This document shows positions 49,201 through 62,300 of a stretch of 64,000 nucleotides of DNA, one piece after another. The notes beneath the pieces are model-generated. The model saw only the letters and a program-made list of their open reading frames with translations. It was not told the origin of the DNA and did not search any database. Each line of letters starts with the position of its first letter. Within the stretch, counting starts at the first letter, position 1. The stretch lies in the NCBI GenBank assembly GCA_907165065.1, contig OU015532.1:34266339-34330338 (forward strand), read 5' to 3'. Origin of the DNA: Caprimulgus europaeus (Eukaryota; Chordata; Aves; Caprimulgiformes; Caprimulgidae). A program made the translations under genes and the position numbers.

Positions 49201-51924
49201 TCCCTCCCCCCCCACCCCTAAAATCATTACCGCATATCATCATCTTTGCTGTGGACTTCTGGACTCAGGCACTTTCACTTAACTGTGTCTTGCTAACAGA
49301 TGTCCACTAGGTAAAAATAAAACAGAATTTTAAATATATTTTAATTTCTCCTTTTTTGTTTTGCGACACAAAGTAAAAAATAAAGCAAAAGAGAAGTAGT
49401 TAAGGTTTCTTCTGAACAAATGTGTTGCACCTTGGCTGCTACTGCTTTCATCGCATAGATCACATCTAAGTATGCTTTCTTGTGAAATAAAGGGCCTGGA
49501 TTCATTCCCTGTTGAAGTCAGCAGGACTTTTTTACTATTTAGTCTAGCAGCAAGTGGATTAAGCCTAATATATTTTCCAGTTTTCCACGTATTTGGTTTT
49601 TATTTTAGGAGTTTATGTATTGCATAAAGCGTAACGTGAAGAGAAGTGAATGGTGGCTCTAAGGGAAAATTGTAGGAGGTGCCGTGTGAGAGCCAATGCG
49701 ATGCGATTTCATTTTTTCCAATAATACATTAAAATTGCTGCTAACTGTGTGCTAGTTAATAAGGTTCTGAGCACTTTCCAGCTGTGAATAGTCCTTATAT
49801 GCTTGTTCATGCCCACAATTGACTCTGAGTGTTACTGAGCTGACCATGTATTTTGAGGACACTAAAGCACCCTTATGCCCACATAAAAATTTCATACGGC
49901 AGTGAAGTTAAGCCTGTGCAGGTAGATCATGGCCACAGAGCGAACTAGCAGAGCCAAAGTGAGCCTCAGTGATGTTACAGTCCTGCTTGTTTCTGAAGCG
50001 GAGTAGTGTGCCGGTATTATGCACTAGAGACAGGGAGGACACCACCAGGAATACAAACCTGCAGAGTGGGACTTGAAAACAGACAAGTTAATGAATACTG
50101 GATGCCTTTGTTATTAAAAATAAACATAGATTTAATCATAACATTTCATAGTCAGTCATGGGTCTGACTTTAATAACTGTAAGCTTGGACTTACATCTTT
50201 GTGCACTAAAACTAATGCTCTAATTACCTCGGATGCAGCCTGTTCCCGTGTCTCTTGAGCACACAAGTGAAGTCACTCTGCTACCTGCTGAAACTACAGT
50301 AGATGGTTATTCAGGCAAGAGCAGTAGAATTTTGATGCCACAGTTAGATATTTATGAAAAGAGATGCATTGAATTTTATCTCTGTATTATAGATCAATTT
50401 TCAGGACAGAGTTCCTAACAGTGTATTCATAGGCTGGGTACAAAACCAATTTTATCTGCTTCAGTGGTGTGTGAACTGTATAAGGAAAGACATCTCTTTA
50501 CTCTCTGATAGCTTATCTTCCCTGGTGACCATTTATGCGTGCTCTTGTAAATATACATATTTTACAGAAAAAGCTCTTTAAACTATCCTTTGAGATGACC
50601 TTGAAATAGGAGCATTTGAATCTTCCAGGAAATTAGCAGCAAAGTCTGTTTTGATAATGATTGGTGGGGTGGGAAGTGCCACTCAAAGCAGAAGTAATAA
50701 TCAGTGCAGCAAGCTATTTAATAGTACATGTCTATTTCAGAGTAAGTTTTTTACAAGGAAACACACAAAAAGAAATACATACTCGCACTTCTACCCTAAA
50801 AAATTCTTAGGAACTGGGAAATCTTTGAAAAAAAATTGCTTGGCAAAGTGGGGCTACTGTTTAAAAATATTTAAAGTAAAAAGCAGGAAAAATAACATAA
50901 GTGTGATGGCTTTTGTCCTTCTGGGTACATAAATACTGACTACACTTAGTTGATATCAATAGAGAAAATAATGACACTTGTCCAGGTGATACACTGAAAA
51001 CATAAAAATTTTTAACAAGGCAACATAAGGAATTATTATTATATCTTAGTTTGTCATTTTTTATTTTTATTTTAATTTCCCTTCTCTTCTTTCTACTTTG
51101 TTTTCCCACTTTTCCACCTATCCAAGCTTCTCATCGATACATCCTTTCAATTAAAATTTGAGGTCCATACATTGTAAATATATATGCAGAGTGAACATTG
51201 ATGTCACCTAACTTACATCCACTGCTGTACCTTATACACAATGTACCAGACAAATCCAAATATTCTCCATTTTTCTATACATAGACAGGCTTATATCTCC
51301 ATGCCCAGATTCCCTCACACAGATGCACGCACTATACAAATTCTCTCCTCTATAGATGTCTTTAGGCATGCTCGCTTTTGTCCCTAACGAACGCAGGCTT
51401 TCCGTGTGCAGGTGCACATTTCAGAGCAGGCTTTCCTGTGTTCCTCGCCAGCCCACATCAAGTGCCTCTGTTTGCTTCTTCTCATGCTGTCTTTTCAGAG
51501 ATGGCTATATAAAACCTCTCTCCTTGCATTATGCCTTTAGCCTGTACTATACATAGATTTATTCATTTTCTATACACAAGCACACACAGTGCCTTTAACG
51601 TTCAGTATCTACATATGCAATCTTGTGCAGTAGCAGCTTGATTAACCATGATGATAAAATTTTCTATATAAAACTTTGAAACACACCTTTATAATGATAC
51701 AAGGTATTCCCTTTTAAAATAATCTGTAAATAACTCAGTTTTGCAAATGCTCAGGAAAGAAATGAGCAGGTCAAGTGACACAGCCATAACTCACCTGTTG
51801 AACACTCACAGTGTTCAAAACACTGCTGTTTTGAATTTTGCTCATTGAGATTGTTACTGGGAATTTTACTCATGATTAACATTTTTGAAAATACGAGGAA
51901 TCAAAGACAGGTATCAATTCCAGA
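46291..51924. other. Unique non-coding DNA
   Basis: No confident gene. It contains an exon-like minus-strand frame at 48620-48904 (discussed in the findings), a C8 run near 49206-49213, and a pyrimidine-biased stretch at about 51060-51600 with repeated TATACA words. Confidence 0.6.
46785..46808. repeat. (CAAAA)n simple repeat
   Basis: An A6 run followed by about three to four CAAAA units. A-rich expansion of the same kind as that at 13739; no associated retroposon body is visible. Confidence 0.85.
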
Positions 51925-52710
51925 TACCAATATAAGGTATTGAGCAGTGAATTTGGGACAGCCTCCCAGAGAAGAACATAGAAATGTTACTTGGAGGTAT
52001 GGAGGAGGCAAAAGCTCACCTGGAGCTTGAACTGGCAAAAGATGCCAGGAATAACAAGAAAGGCATAAGTATGTGAGCAGCAAGCAGAAGTACAAGGAAG
52101 ATGCAGGTCCACCACTGAACAAGACAGTACAAGCTGACAGGTTAGTTATGATACAGGAAAAGCTGAGACACTAAATGCTTTCTGTGCCTTGATGTTCAAG
52201 TGTAGTTAGCCCCCAAGTCTGGGTGCTGAGAAGCAACAACAAAGCAAACAGTGAATCACTGAGTGAAGAGCAGAGTCAAGAGCCATCTGTATATTTTGGA
52301 CATATGCAAGTCTATGGGGCCTGGTGGGATGGCTCAGAGAGCTGACTGAGCACTGCAAAGCCACTCTGTTTCATCTTTGAAAGGTCATGGAGATCAGGGG
52401 AAGTCCTGAATGACAAGAAAAGCGCAAATATATACCCATCTCCCAAAGAGAATATCTGGGAAACGAGAGGCCAGTCAGGCTCAAGTCAGTCCCTGAGGCC
52501 ATGATGAAATGAGCCCTCATGGAAGCTGTTGCCATGAACGTCAAAGACCACAAGGTGATTGGGAAGAGCCAACATGGCTTTGCCAATAAGTAAATTCTTG
52601 ACCAGCTGATTGCCATCTGTGATGAAACAAGCTGCTCAGTGAATCAGGATAGAGTGGTTGTTTTCATTAGACTTCGTTTTAGCCACATTTGACACAATCT
52701 CCTATAATTC
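51925..52710 (+). repeat. Ancient CR1 ORF2 fragment (linker to start of reverse transcriptase)
   Basis: Nucleotide decay is heavy, but three-frame reading recovers CR1 protein landmarks in the correct order. KAHLELELAKDARNNKKG lies at 52011-52064 (linker after the endonuclease). CKSMGPGGM then occurs near 52308-52334, FIFERSWRSGEV near 52370-52405, and an FDTIS-like remnant of the first reverse-transcriptase aspartate block at the end, near 52690-52705. The spacing agrees with CR1 ORF2. Many stops and frame changes separate these landmarks, so the copy is far older than the one at 22771. Neither its 5' nor its 3' end is preserved, and it may continue, unrecognisably, past 52710. Confidence 0.85.
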
Positions 52711-55283
52711 ATTTAGGAAATTACGCTATGAAATGGATCCTAGTCTATAAGGACCACGTCTGTCAGGCAAAAGACAAGGGTAGTAACCATTTAAGAAAGG
52801 AAGACAGTGAAATCCATAGGTTTGTCTCAGATATGCCATCACTAACATATTACATGCACCTAAATAATTTGATAATTTTTTCTAAATTCTTTTTTTTAAT
52901 GAAAAGCTGTGGATTTTTCATGCTATTCATGAATATAGATAGTACAAAATTTAATAGCCAGCTAAAAAAGTTTGGGAGGAAGAATAGTAGATTTTTTGTT
53001 TGTTTGTTATATCTAAACTAGAGCTGATAGGGATTTATCCGATTTAGTTATGATTTGGTTGGGAAGGCTTCTTGTGTCCAATAGATGGGAATAAGATGCA
53101 ACAACCCTATAATAACCAATAGTTCAGTAATCTGAGAAGTAAGAGACTGAGGTGCAAGTTCTTCTCCTAGATCAGTTAGAACAAGGACTTCTGTGTGGAG
53201 TACATCAATTACAGTTACAGTTGTTTAACTCAGAAATAATAAGATTTTGTTTCAGGTGTGTGCTGCAATAATTTCACATGAAAAATAATGATAGCCCCTT
53301 CTCAAAAGCTAGAGGAACAGCAACTCTACAGTGAAAAAAGACACAAAGGGAAAGAGTTTAGGCTGTCATGTCTGTGCTGCACTGACTCTTATTCCCCTAC
53401 AAATACTCATTTCTACTAATCATGCTTCTATTCTCCAAAATACTTACTAAAATCTTCCCTCTTACTCTGTCAGTTACATCACTGTTTCCCCAAACTCCTG
53501 AAGTAAAATCCTCACTTCAGCCATATCAGTGACAGAACTTGCTGACCTTCAATGAAGAAAGGCTTTCAGTTCTTTTGGATTCAATGATTTTAAATTGGAT
53601 TCTGTAAGCTTTTAAAAATGTTTTGATGCTGATGTCAGACTAGGCTTACATTGTGTAAAGTAAGAGTAGAATTTGGATCAGTCAGCCTAACTTAAAACAC
53701 TTAAGGACTAAACATGGGAGCTACATCTAAAGAAAGGTTGAGTGACTCTAGATGTAATCAGAGTGAATTAGAGTATTTTATCTCTAGAACTAAATTATAA
53801 AATATATTTATAGTAATTATGAAAGGTAATTATGAAATTCATAAGGTCTGGATCCTCTGTGAAATTCAGAAAACTACTAAAAATTGCATAGCTAAAATAA
53901 ATGAACATAGTTTAAAAATATAACAAAAGTACTGCTTTTTGACATCTCCATTTTCAGATGCTATCAACATCTAGGTATAGAGGCAGAACAGGTTTCATTC
54001 ATTAACAATTGCATGGATTATCATAGACTAACTGTCATTGCTATGTTATTTAGAAATTTGTTTTTAATCCAGCAGCACCATATCGCTAATGATTGAAACA
54101 TCTACCCACAGCATCTTTTCTAACAGCAGAGAAATGCCATGGAATTGATTTTAATTAGCCTTTGGAAAAAAAAAAGGAATTATGTAGAATTCAAAATCCA
54201 TTGTTCAAGACATATGCCAGCCAAGCTGTGTAAGAGGTTTATACAGCTAAATGGACATTAGGGATTCATGTCTGTGTTCAGAAAGGTACTAACCATTTAA
54301 TAGAAAACTGCAAGGGATATGTTCACTTACAGGTTATCTATCTAAGTAGCCATTTAATTATTATTATAATTGTAACTGAGAAACAGAGACAAAAATAGAG
54401 GCCAAATTTTTATCTCCAGGGCAAAGTTCAAAAGGACTATAGGGACTTTTTTGGAGCTGAAGGAACATGTGTCTGCATCATACGTTAAATATGCCTGCAT
54501 TAGTGTATGGTAACATTTTAGTAAAATATGATTGTGGTGTACTTAAAATAAGGTCCATTCTCTGCTGAAAAATCAAAATCACAAAACAAGTTGTTGACTG
54601 ATATCCTATGCAAGATCCTAGGAAACTGAAGCCCGATACTTCCATGTATTTTAATTTTTTTTTTAGGAGTCTATGAGGACACAAAACAAATATCCATAAA
54701 AATATTTTTTCTTTGGCTAAATGACATGCATTTTTAGGCACTAAAATGTTGACATCACAAGCTGAACAGGCATCAGCTTTTCTTGCTGGCCTACAGGTGT
54801 TTAGATAGTCTGACCACACAGTACAACACAAAGAATTTCCAACGTACGCAGCTGAGCTTACAAAATTTGAGGCATATGAGTACAGATTTCAAAAATATTA
54901 GAAATTTCCTTTTTGAAAATACACTAAAGTACAAGAATTGAAGAAAATGTTCTGAATTGCAACAGGAGCGCCAATTCACTACTGTTTTGTTCATTGAAAT
55001 GTCATCGCTTTGTAGGACAACACTGAAGTACTTGTTAAATTTATCACAGTTACCCTTACACTCCTATTTCCACTGCTAATGGTTTAGAAACTCTGGTCCC
55101 ATTCTTTTCCCGCATACTCTGCGAAGAGATCTTTCTGGAGCAATGTGCAAGATTTGTTTCAGATACTCAAAGCCATCTGTCTGAGTTCAAGATTTTTTAT
55201 GTTTATTAACCATAGTTCATGATAATCAAAGGTTAAAGTCAAGTATGTATAAATTCTGTAATTCTTTTTTCTGATCTCATGAA

Positions 55284-55309
55284 TTTTTTTTTAAGTACTT
55301 AAAAAAAAA
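55284..55309. other. Perfect 26-bp palindrome in an A/T run
   Basis: T9-AAGTACTT-A9. The centre AAGTACTT is itself self-complementary, so the 26 bases equal their own reverse complement. It lies inside a longer T-run to A-run transition (A17 in all, 55301-55317). Probably slippage around a short palindrome; it can extrude as a small cruciform. Confidence 0.85.
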
Positions 55310-55317
55310 AAAAAAAA
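55301..55317. repeat. (A)17 homopolymer
   Basis: Seventeen A residues forming the right side of the neighbouring palindrome and ending in GGAAAGC. No retroposed gene is recognisable to its left. Confidence 0.9.
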
Positions 55318-55584
55318 GGAAAGCAGAAAAATATTAGACAAGAACAGAAGACAAGAAACAGAAGGCCCAGAGAGAGGTTAAATCATCACCAGGTATACTG
55401 AAGACCCAAGTTTTTCAATACGACTTTTCTAATGGCAGGTCTTTCTGATCTGGAAAGGCAGTTCCATACTGGAAGTAGGAAAAGCAGTGTAAATCATAAT
55501 TTTTACAATTCTCCCAGCCTACTCTAGTGACTAGACTAATATCTTTAATCATTAGGTCAGCAGACATAATATTTCCCAGTCTTT

Positions 55585-56350
55585 TTCACCCTGTCTGGAA
55601 GGGATTTCTGTAAGTCATCTAGTCTAACTTCTCACTCGAGGCAGGGCCAACTTCAAAGTTAAATGAGATTGTTCAGGGCCTTTTGAGGTCAGGTTTTGAA
55701 TATCCCCACAGATGGAGGTTGATGAACGTCTCTATGCAACCTGTTCCAGTGCTTAATTTCTCTCATTGAGGGCTTGGGGTTTTTTTCCTGATATCCAATC
55801 TGAATTCCTCTTGCTGCTGCTTCCAGTTGTTGCAATTTATCTTTCCATGGATACCTCTGAGAAGAGTTTTACTCCTTTTTCCCCATTAACCCTCTTCAGG
55901 TACAAAAGACTATGAACAGAACCCCATCAGCCTTCTCACCTGCAAACTGAACAAACCAATTTCCCTCAGCTTCTATGTCTATCTATACAAATCATATATA
56001 TGTGTGTGTATATAACAGGTACTCCAGTCCCGTACCCATCTTGGTGGCTTTCTGCTGAACTCTCTCCAGTTTCTCATTCTCAAGGGAACAGAACAGGACA
56101 CCACACTCCAGGTGCAGCCTCATGGGTGCCAGGCAGAGGGAATTATAATTTCCTTTGGCCCACTGAAAACCTGTCAGTGGCTAGTGGTGTCATCTCAGTG
56201 GCACATCCCTGTCTCATGTCTGGCTTGTTGTCCACCAGAGCCCCCAGAATGCAGACAACGTTGCATTGCCAGTCAGTCTACAACCTGTTCTGTTGAATGG
56301 GATTATTCCATCACCAAAAGGTTTTTGCATTTGTCCTCCTTTATGTGACT
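55585..56350 (-). repeat. Old CR1 LINE 3' region with internal simple repeat
   Basis: The plus strand shows reversed CR1 order: TCTGGAAGGGATTTCTG, GTCATCTAGTCTAAC, GAGGCAGGGCCAACTTCAAAG, GTTCAGGGCC, GGTTTTGAATATC and ACCTGTTCCAGTGCTT. It then goes on to TCTCTCCAGTTTCTC, ACACCACACTCCAGGTGCAG and, at the far end, a TTTTTGCATTTGTCCTCC segment. These cover the 3' UTR and the C-terminal third of ORF2. A TATATGTGTGTGTATATAACA stretch at about 55995-56017 interrupts the match, so it arose or was inserted after the CR1 landed. No long correct frame remains; the short plus-strand frames here are artefacts. Confidence 0.85.
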
Positions 56351-59300
56351 GGAAAAGACTGCAGTGAGGACTTTCTCCTTAATCTTCCCATCTTTTTTCT
56401 TTAAACAGTCCTAGAATATCCTTGAATTAAGATAGCATCACAGAGACATATGGATTTAGTACGTAAAAATATTCAGAGCAAGTACGTCTTTCCTCTTTCT
56501 ACAAACTTTGACACAAATAGTCTTTCTATTTTTTTTTTTTAAATATTTTATCTAATAAAGCTTTGGAGGGGGTGCAATAGAAGCAATATCTGATTTTATA
56601 TTTGTCCAGTCTCTTTTTCTCTTTTCATAGTTAAAGCTACCCTCTTACAAAGGCAGTTCATCCAATATTCCAACCAAGGGCAGCCCTTTTAAATATAACA
56701 CAGTCAGGCAGCTGCTTTCTTAAAATGCAAGTTTTAAAACCATCTGCTATCAGTGACATCTGCCCGTGTTCCAATTGGTAAATGCTCTTCCTTTTTTTCC
56801 TGGAATGATGCTTCTTTCTCTCACCTATTTTAGAAATATCATACAAGCCTGGCAATATTAGAAGTTTCCCATTCATTTCTATGGCAAGCCCACAGAAACC
56901 CGTGGATAATGTCACAGTTTGGCAGCTGGCTTTGCATATTTACATATATATGGGTGGATGGATTTTCTTTTCAGTGTTAATTTGAAAAGGATTTCAGAGG
57001 ACTGACACATAGAACTTTGGTAGTAGTTTAATTTAAATTGTTGAAACAAAATAAAATAACAATCTATCAAGATTGTTCTTTTGGCAGATTTTTCCTTAGA
57101 GTAAAAATGACCATCTTGGTAAGAGTCAATAAACCAGGTCACAGTCTATGCAGTCTTTTTGGAAATGGCCTTGTTACTTAGAAGGAACTGAGACACATTT
57201 TGGACAAAAACCTTCTCCTGAAAATAGCAGTGAACTGCTTTGGCAGTGCTGCACTGCGCTGTAATATAGGGCAAAATACATTTCTATCACAGAGCTTCTG
57301 TCAGTATCACCTCTCAAAGTTTGCAGAATCAACTTAGTCCAACAGTGGCAGCATAAAAAAGCACATGAAACATTGAAGAAAGGAAGAGAAGAGATGTTCT
57401 GAAATATTGTAGATCAAAGCATATCCACAATCATCATAATCATCTTACAAATAAAGAAAAAAAATAAAAAGCAGTGAAAAACCAGTATATTTGATTTGGA
57501 TAGTGCTAACGGTCATGGTCCAAAAACATTTGTATCCTATATGATGAACACTTTGCCACTGAAGCATTTGACCCTGTGAAACAGCTGAGAAATTCAACTG
57601 TGCAAATCATGAGTATTCATACAACAAAGATGATCAAAAGCTATGACGTCAAGACCTGTCCATGCTGCTTGTGAAAATCACTGGGAAGCTTATTTACTTA
57701 TTTTCAAGAATCACTTTTCCAACTTGCTCTTCCTTTTTAAGTACTTTCTTCTGTTTGTTAATTCACAAATTGAAGTTAAGAGTGAATATATTCTTCCCCC
57801 TTTTCCCCAGTGTGTATTACCTCACATTGCAGTCAGAGGTGACTAGAGTGTACAAACATTTTCAAAAAGAAACTGTTTTCTGCCTAAATTTAGACCTTGA
57901 AAGGACCCTTGAGTATTTTACACTATATAACAAATTACAACTTCTACTTTGTTGACCTGACAAAGGTAAATTATGATCAAGTCCAGAAAAGAAGAATTCT
58001 TAGCAGGAAAGATGAAAGACCCCTGAATGGAAGAAGTACTAATGGCCTTTACAGTAATGCAGCATCAAGAAACTTAATTCCAGAGAGCTTTCCATGATTC
58101 TTTTAATATTTCTTTTTCTTTATCGTAGCATAATACCTGACTTGACAACAGAAATGTCAACAGTTAGGGCTCTATTCTTCAAATCGTCATGCTCTATTAA
58201 CACTGTTTTTCTGTGGGATTTACCCTGTCAATGAAGGAATCACCAAGGAGTAAGGTCTATGGTTGTCTTATTCACTAAATCCCTCTTCTCAGTGATGCAC
58301 AAATGACTAAGTACTTTGGTGCCACTAAGACAGAAAGTTAAAACAGGTCAGTCTCAGGTTAGGGTGGTAGGAAGTTTGTCCTGCACATACCAGATGTTTT
58401 ATATGCAAAAGAAACACAAAAATCTGAGATATTTCTTTTTTAAAAAAAGTGCATAAGGAACAAGTGCACGAGGGCAGCTTTTCCTGCCATCATGTTTGAG
58501 GGGATTTGACTATGTGTGATTGTACCCAACAACATTGCTCACACACACATGTGTATTACCTGTACTTCGGCTGTGTGCTGGCGTGAATGTGGTTCTTTCA
58601 GTTCGTTCCAGGACAGACAGCTGTGCTTTGCTAGTGCTCTTCACTCTGGAGTGATGCAAGGTGGGTCTGGCTCCTAGGAAAGGAGTGAGATGAGACCCCT
58701 TAGTAGATCACTGCCGAGGCCCATTGGCTCGTGGGTTCCCATGCAGCTGCACCACCTCTTCATTTACACACAGGTACACACCTTACTCGGGTGCACTAGA
58801 ACGCTTATGAGGAACCCTGCTATGACGCTATACTACTGAGGAGCATTCAGATATTAGCAAAGTGAGGGCTGAGGTTAGGAACCTTGTGTGTTGGACTTTG
58901 AGAGGATGGAGGAAGCTATTTCTGCTGGTAAATTGGAAGTATCTCCCATTTTGTCGTGCCCTGCACCTCCAGCATTTGGACTGGCTACTCAGGCTGAGAA
59001 CTTAATTTGCTCCGCAGTGCACATAGTCTGTGGGGAAAAAAAAATCACAGTAGAAGTCAAATTAGGGGAGGCTTATTATCAACATAGAATTGTTTTATAG
59101 AATGACCTCTCCAGTGCTGAGCAAATATTGGTTTTGGAAGATGAAGTGGGAAGTTTTAATACTGTTGTCGTTAGACTGAATCGTGTGGCATCATGTTTGG
59201 ACAGAGGCTCTTGTGCTGCCTCGAATAATTATCAGTAGTATTTATGGATGTGAGGAAGAATGGGAAATGCAGATGTGCACCTGTGGGGTAAAACCTGTGT

Positions 59301-62300
59301 GTGAACAGCTACATATGAAGCTGACTTTCCTCGATTTTCTAGTAATTATATATAGCTATATTTTGCCCCATAAAAACTCTAGGACATAACCATGAGAGTA
59401 GAACCTACTTAAAAATTATTTCCTTTCCATTTCAATCCTTCTAGTTTTCTATCCTTCCAAATATTCCTCTCCTTAAAAATCTTTCTCTGCTAGAATCGAG
59501 GATTTAATAGCTACATGGAAGCTTTAAAAATTAATTTTTGGTCACTTAATTTCCCCTATGAACTAGTAGTAAGATTCTCTTTCTTGCATCAGTTTTATGC
59601 TGGAAAAATGCTGAGCAACAATCAAATAAAGCACTTCCTGTTTTATACAAGTAAGAAGCAAATTAGACCAGCTATTTAGATGCTAAGATACATCTTAAGG
59701 AGAATATATTGGAATAAATGGAGAGATTTTTAATAAGGTAAGAGGGGGTGCACTTAATAGAAAGAGCATATAGAGACCCTGACTGTGGCTAATGTGCATA
59801 AAAAATTCAGCCTGTCAGATCCTCACTTTTCTAATTCAGTAATCTAAATAATTTATTTGACATTTTAGCTCAAGATGACCTTTCTTGGGAAAAAATTACT
59901 GTTTTAAACTTTTAGCAAGTGCAACCACTGCAGAGGATTGCTGTTGAAGTCTGCATTTTCCCAAACGAGTAAAGGTTAATCTTGTTCAGCTCAAACACAT
60001 TTCTGACCCTTTTAAACAAGTTCACAAAAAGTCATTTAATTTTTTTAATATAATTTCAATTATATTGCAATATTTGTGTTAAACGAGCTTCCTCCCCTCC
60101 TCCCCTTTTATTTCTGTTGCTCAGAAGCCATTTCCCATGTGCTCAGACAGATTTAGGCAAAGGACTCGTTTTGAATGAGTTAAGGTACAATTCTACCAAA
60201 TGTTACTTATAAGGAAAGTCCCATAAATCAAGTGAAAATACATGGTAGATTAATAGGTGAGTAGGTTAAAACAGCCACTAGTAATAGCAAGAAAATGACT
60301 GTCCAGAGGTTCACAGTTCCCAGATTGGTCAGTTGACTCAAGTAATCAGCCTCAGAGCTATGCCACAAAAAATGATCATGTCTGTCCCTGGATTCTCTTC
60401 CTCTAACTAAACAATCTCATATTTTGCAGAGGGCATTTCAGTGGTTCTACTAAAGGACATTTAGTGTAATTTTACTTTGCTATTTCTGATAATTTATCTA
60501 ACTTTCTGACAGGTCACTAAAAAAATCTTTCAATGTAAGGATTAATATACCCCCAATTGTACATAATAAAGGCTATAATTCTCTCAGGGTGTTCAGGTGA
60601 CTTTATAGGGGTACATTATTTATTATTGAAAATGTGAATTTGCTGGAATGACTGAAATATCACAAAGGTTTCAGAGTCTGTGCAAAAGCTGCAGTGCAGC
60701 TGCCAGCTGTGAGAGGACCTAAGTAACTAGCTATCAAAGAAATAGATGACCAGACATACTTAAGCCACTCAAGAGATAAAAATGCAGAATCTAATGTTGT
60801 TTTCAAATTGGTTCTTTCCCCCATGTTGGTGGGGTTTTTTTCCTAATTTGCATCATTTGTATGGTTCCATATCATACTATTCCTCATATTGGTGTGCAAC
60901 TGGAAGAACTTCAGTGTAGTCAGTGTGAAGCCAGCGAAGCAGTAGACTTGTCTCTGCTGTGATACCCTCTCCGTGCCCCCACGGATGGCAGTTAGTGCCT
61001 TCGTTTCTGACATAACAGCGGGGGTTTGATCTGGCCCACACATACCAGTCCAAAACTGCTACAAAAACAGGGAGCTGAATGATCTGTGAGGCTTATGCTC
61101 CTAAGGTATTTTGGCAGTTTTAAAACCCAGCGTAAGTGTAATCAGCCTCTTAAAGGCTTTCAGTATTATTAACTCTTAATTAACAGTAGTGGGATTATCT
61201 ACCTTGCAGATAGTGTTAGAATTGCAGACGCAGCTTAGCTTGCAAGAGTTTATTAGATCAGGTGTGATACTACATGAAAAGCTCTGTCTTACTTCCAGGG
61301 ACAGCTTGTCACTACAAGTGGCATGGCTGTTCAGGTACCACACAGGGATAAAATTAGTGAACCCTTCCCCTCTTGGAACAAAGCTAAAGCATGGAAGTCC
61401 AGCCTGTGTTGCTCTTCCCCATGTTCCATTAACTGAGAGCACTGGGCAAAAATACCCTGACACAGTACAGGGTGAGTTTATAATATCTTTAACTGACTCA
61501 TTAACAATTTGAATTATTACAGTTGCTCCATTAACCAGTAAAATGGAGACTGGACTCATGTGGGAGCTACCCATATTCACTTAAGGCATGCCTGCTGGCT
61601 ACTTTAATTTAAGGCATCCAACTTTACAGAAGATGATTTAGAGTTACTGGATAGGCAGCTTTTATGCATTGCTTGTATTTTTCTATCTGATCTGATTCTG
61701 CAGCTCTCAGCCTTCTCAAGCAGATGACCACAGAGTACAGACTTGTGCAGTGAAACACTACAGGGCTGTAGTTTGTGCAATTAATGAAGTGGTGTATTGC
61801 ACCATATTTGTGAGATGTGGATGTTTCTCACTTTATGCAAAATGTAAAATGTCATGATGAAATTAGAGTAGTAAAGCTCACAACACTATTAGACAATGAT
61901 CACTCCACTGTTAAATGCCTTCAATAGAGAAGAGTTTCTGTTTCATAGTTCTTTATTGTCTAACTGCCATAAGCCAAAATGTTACAAAATACTGCTTTGG
62001 ATACCAAGGATTTTTATTATTCAATCTGAAAACTGTTAAAAAGGGGTTGATTTGAAGTAAATTAAATTGAACTAATAGGATTAAATTGAGAATTCAAAAC
62101 TGGACATGTTGAAGTGGTGAACTATTGCTAACAGGAAAAAATGCTTTCAGCACTTTACTGAGTAAAGCTCACAAAAGGGAATTGCGAGCAATAAGCTGCG
62201 TATGTTGCCATATGAACTTTATTGCTATTTGGTATGATTGCAGAGTTAGTGGCTGTATGAAAAAGCACTTGTATACTAACATTGGGGCGAGAGGAATCCT

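Larger units (their letters stand above)
52711..55584. other. Unique AT-rich non-coding DNA
   Basis: No gene was recognised. A plus-strand frame of about 110 codons at 52689-53021 overlaps the end of the CR1 remnant but then runs into low-complexity T-rich sequence. A T/G stretch lies at 52992-53008 and an A10 run near 54166. Confidence 0.65.

Noticed and set aside
50233-50418. Frame of 61 codons preceded by an acceptor-like GATGCAG
   Set aside because: The pyrimidine tract is poor, no donor follows, and the frame ends in a stop in the middle of AT-rich DNA.
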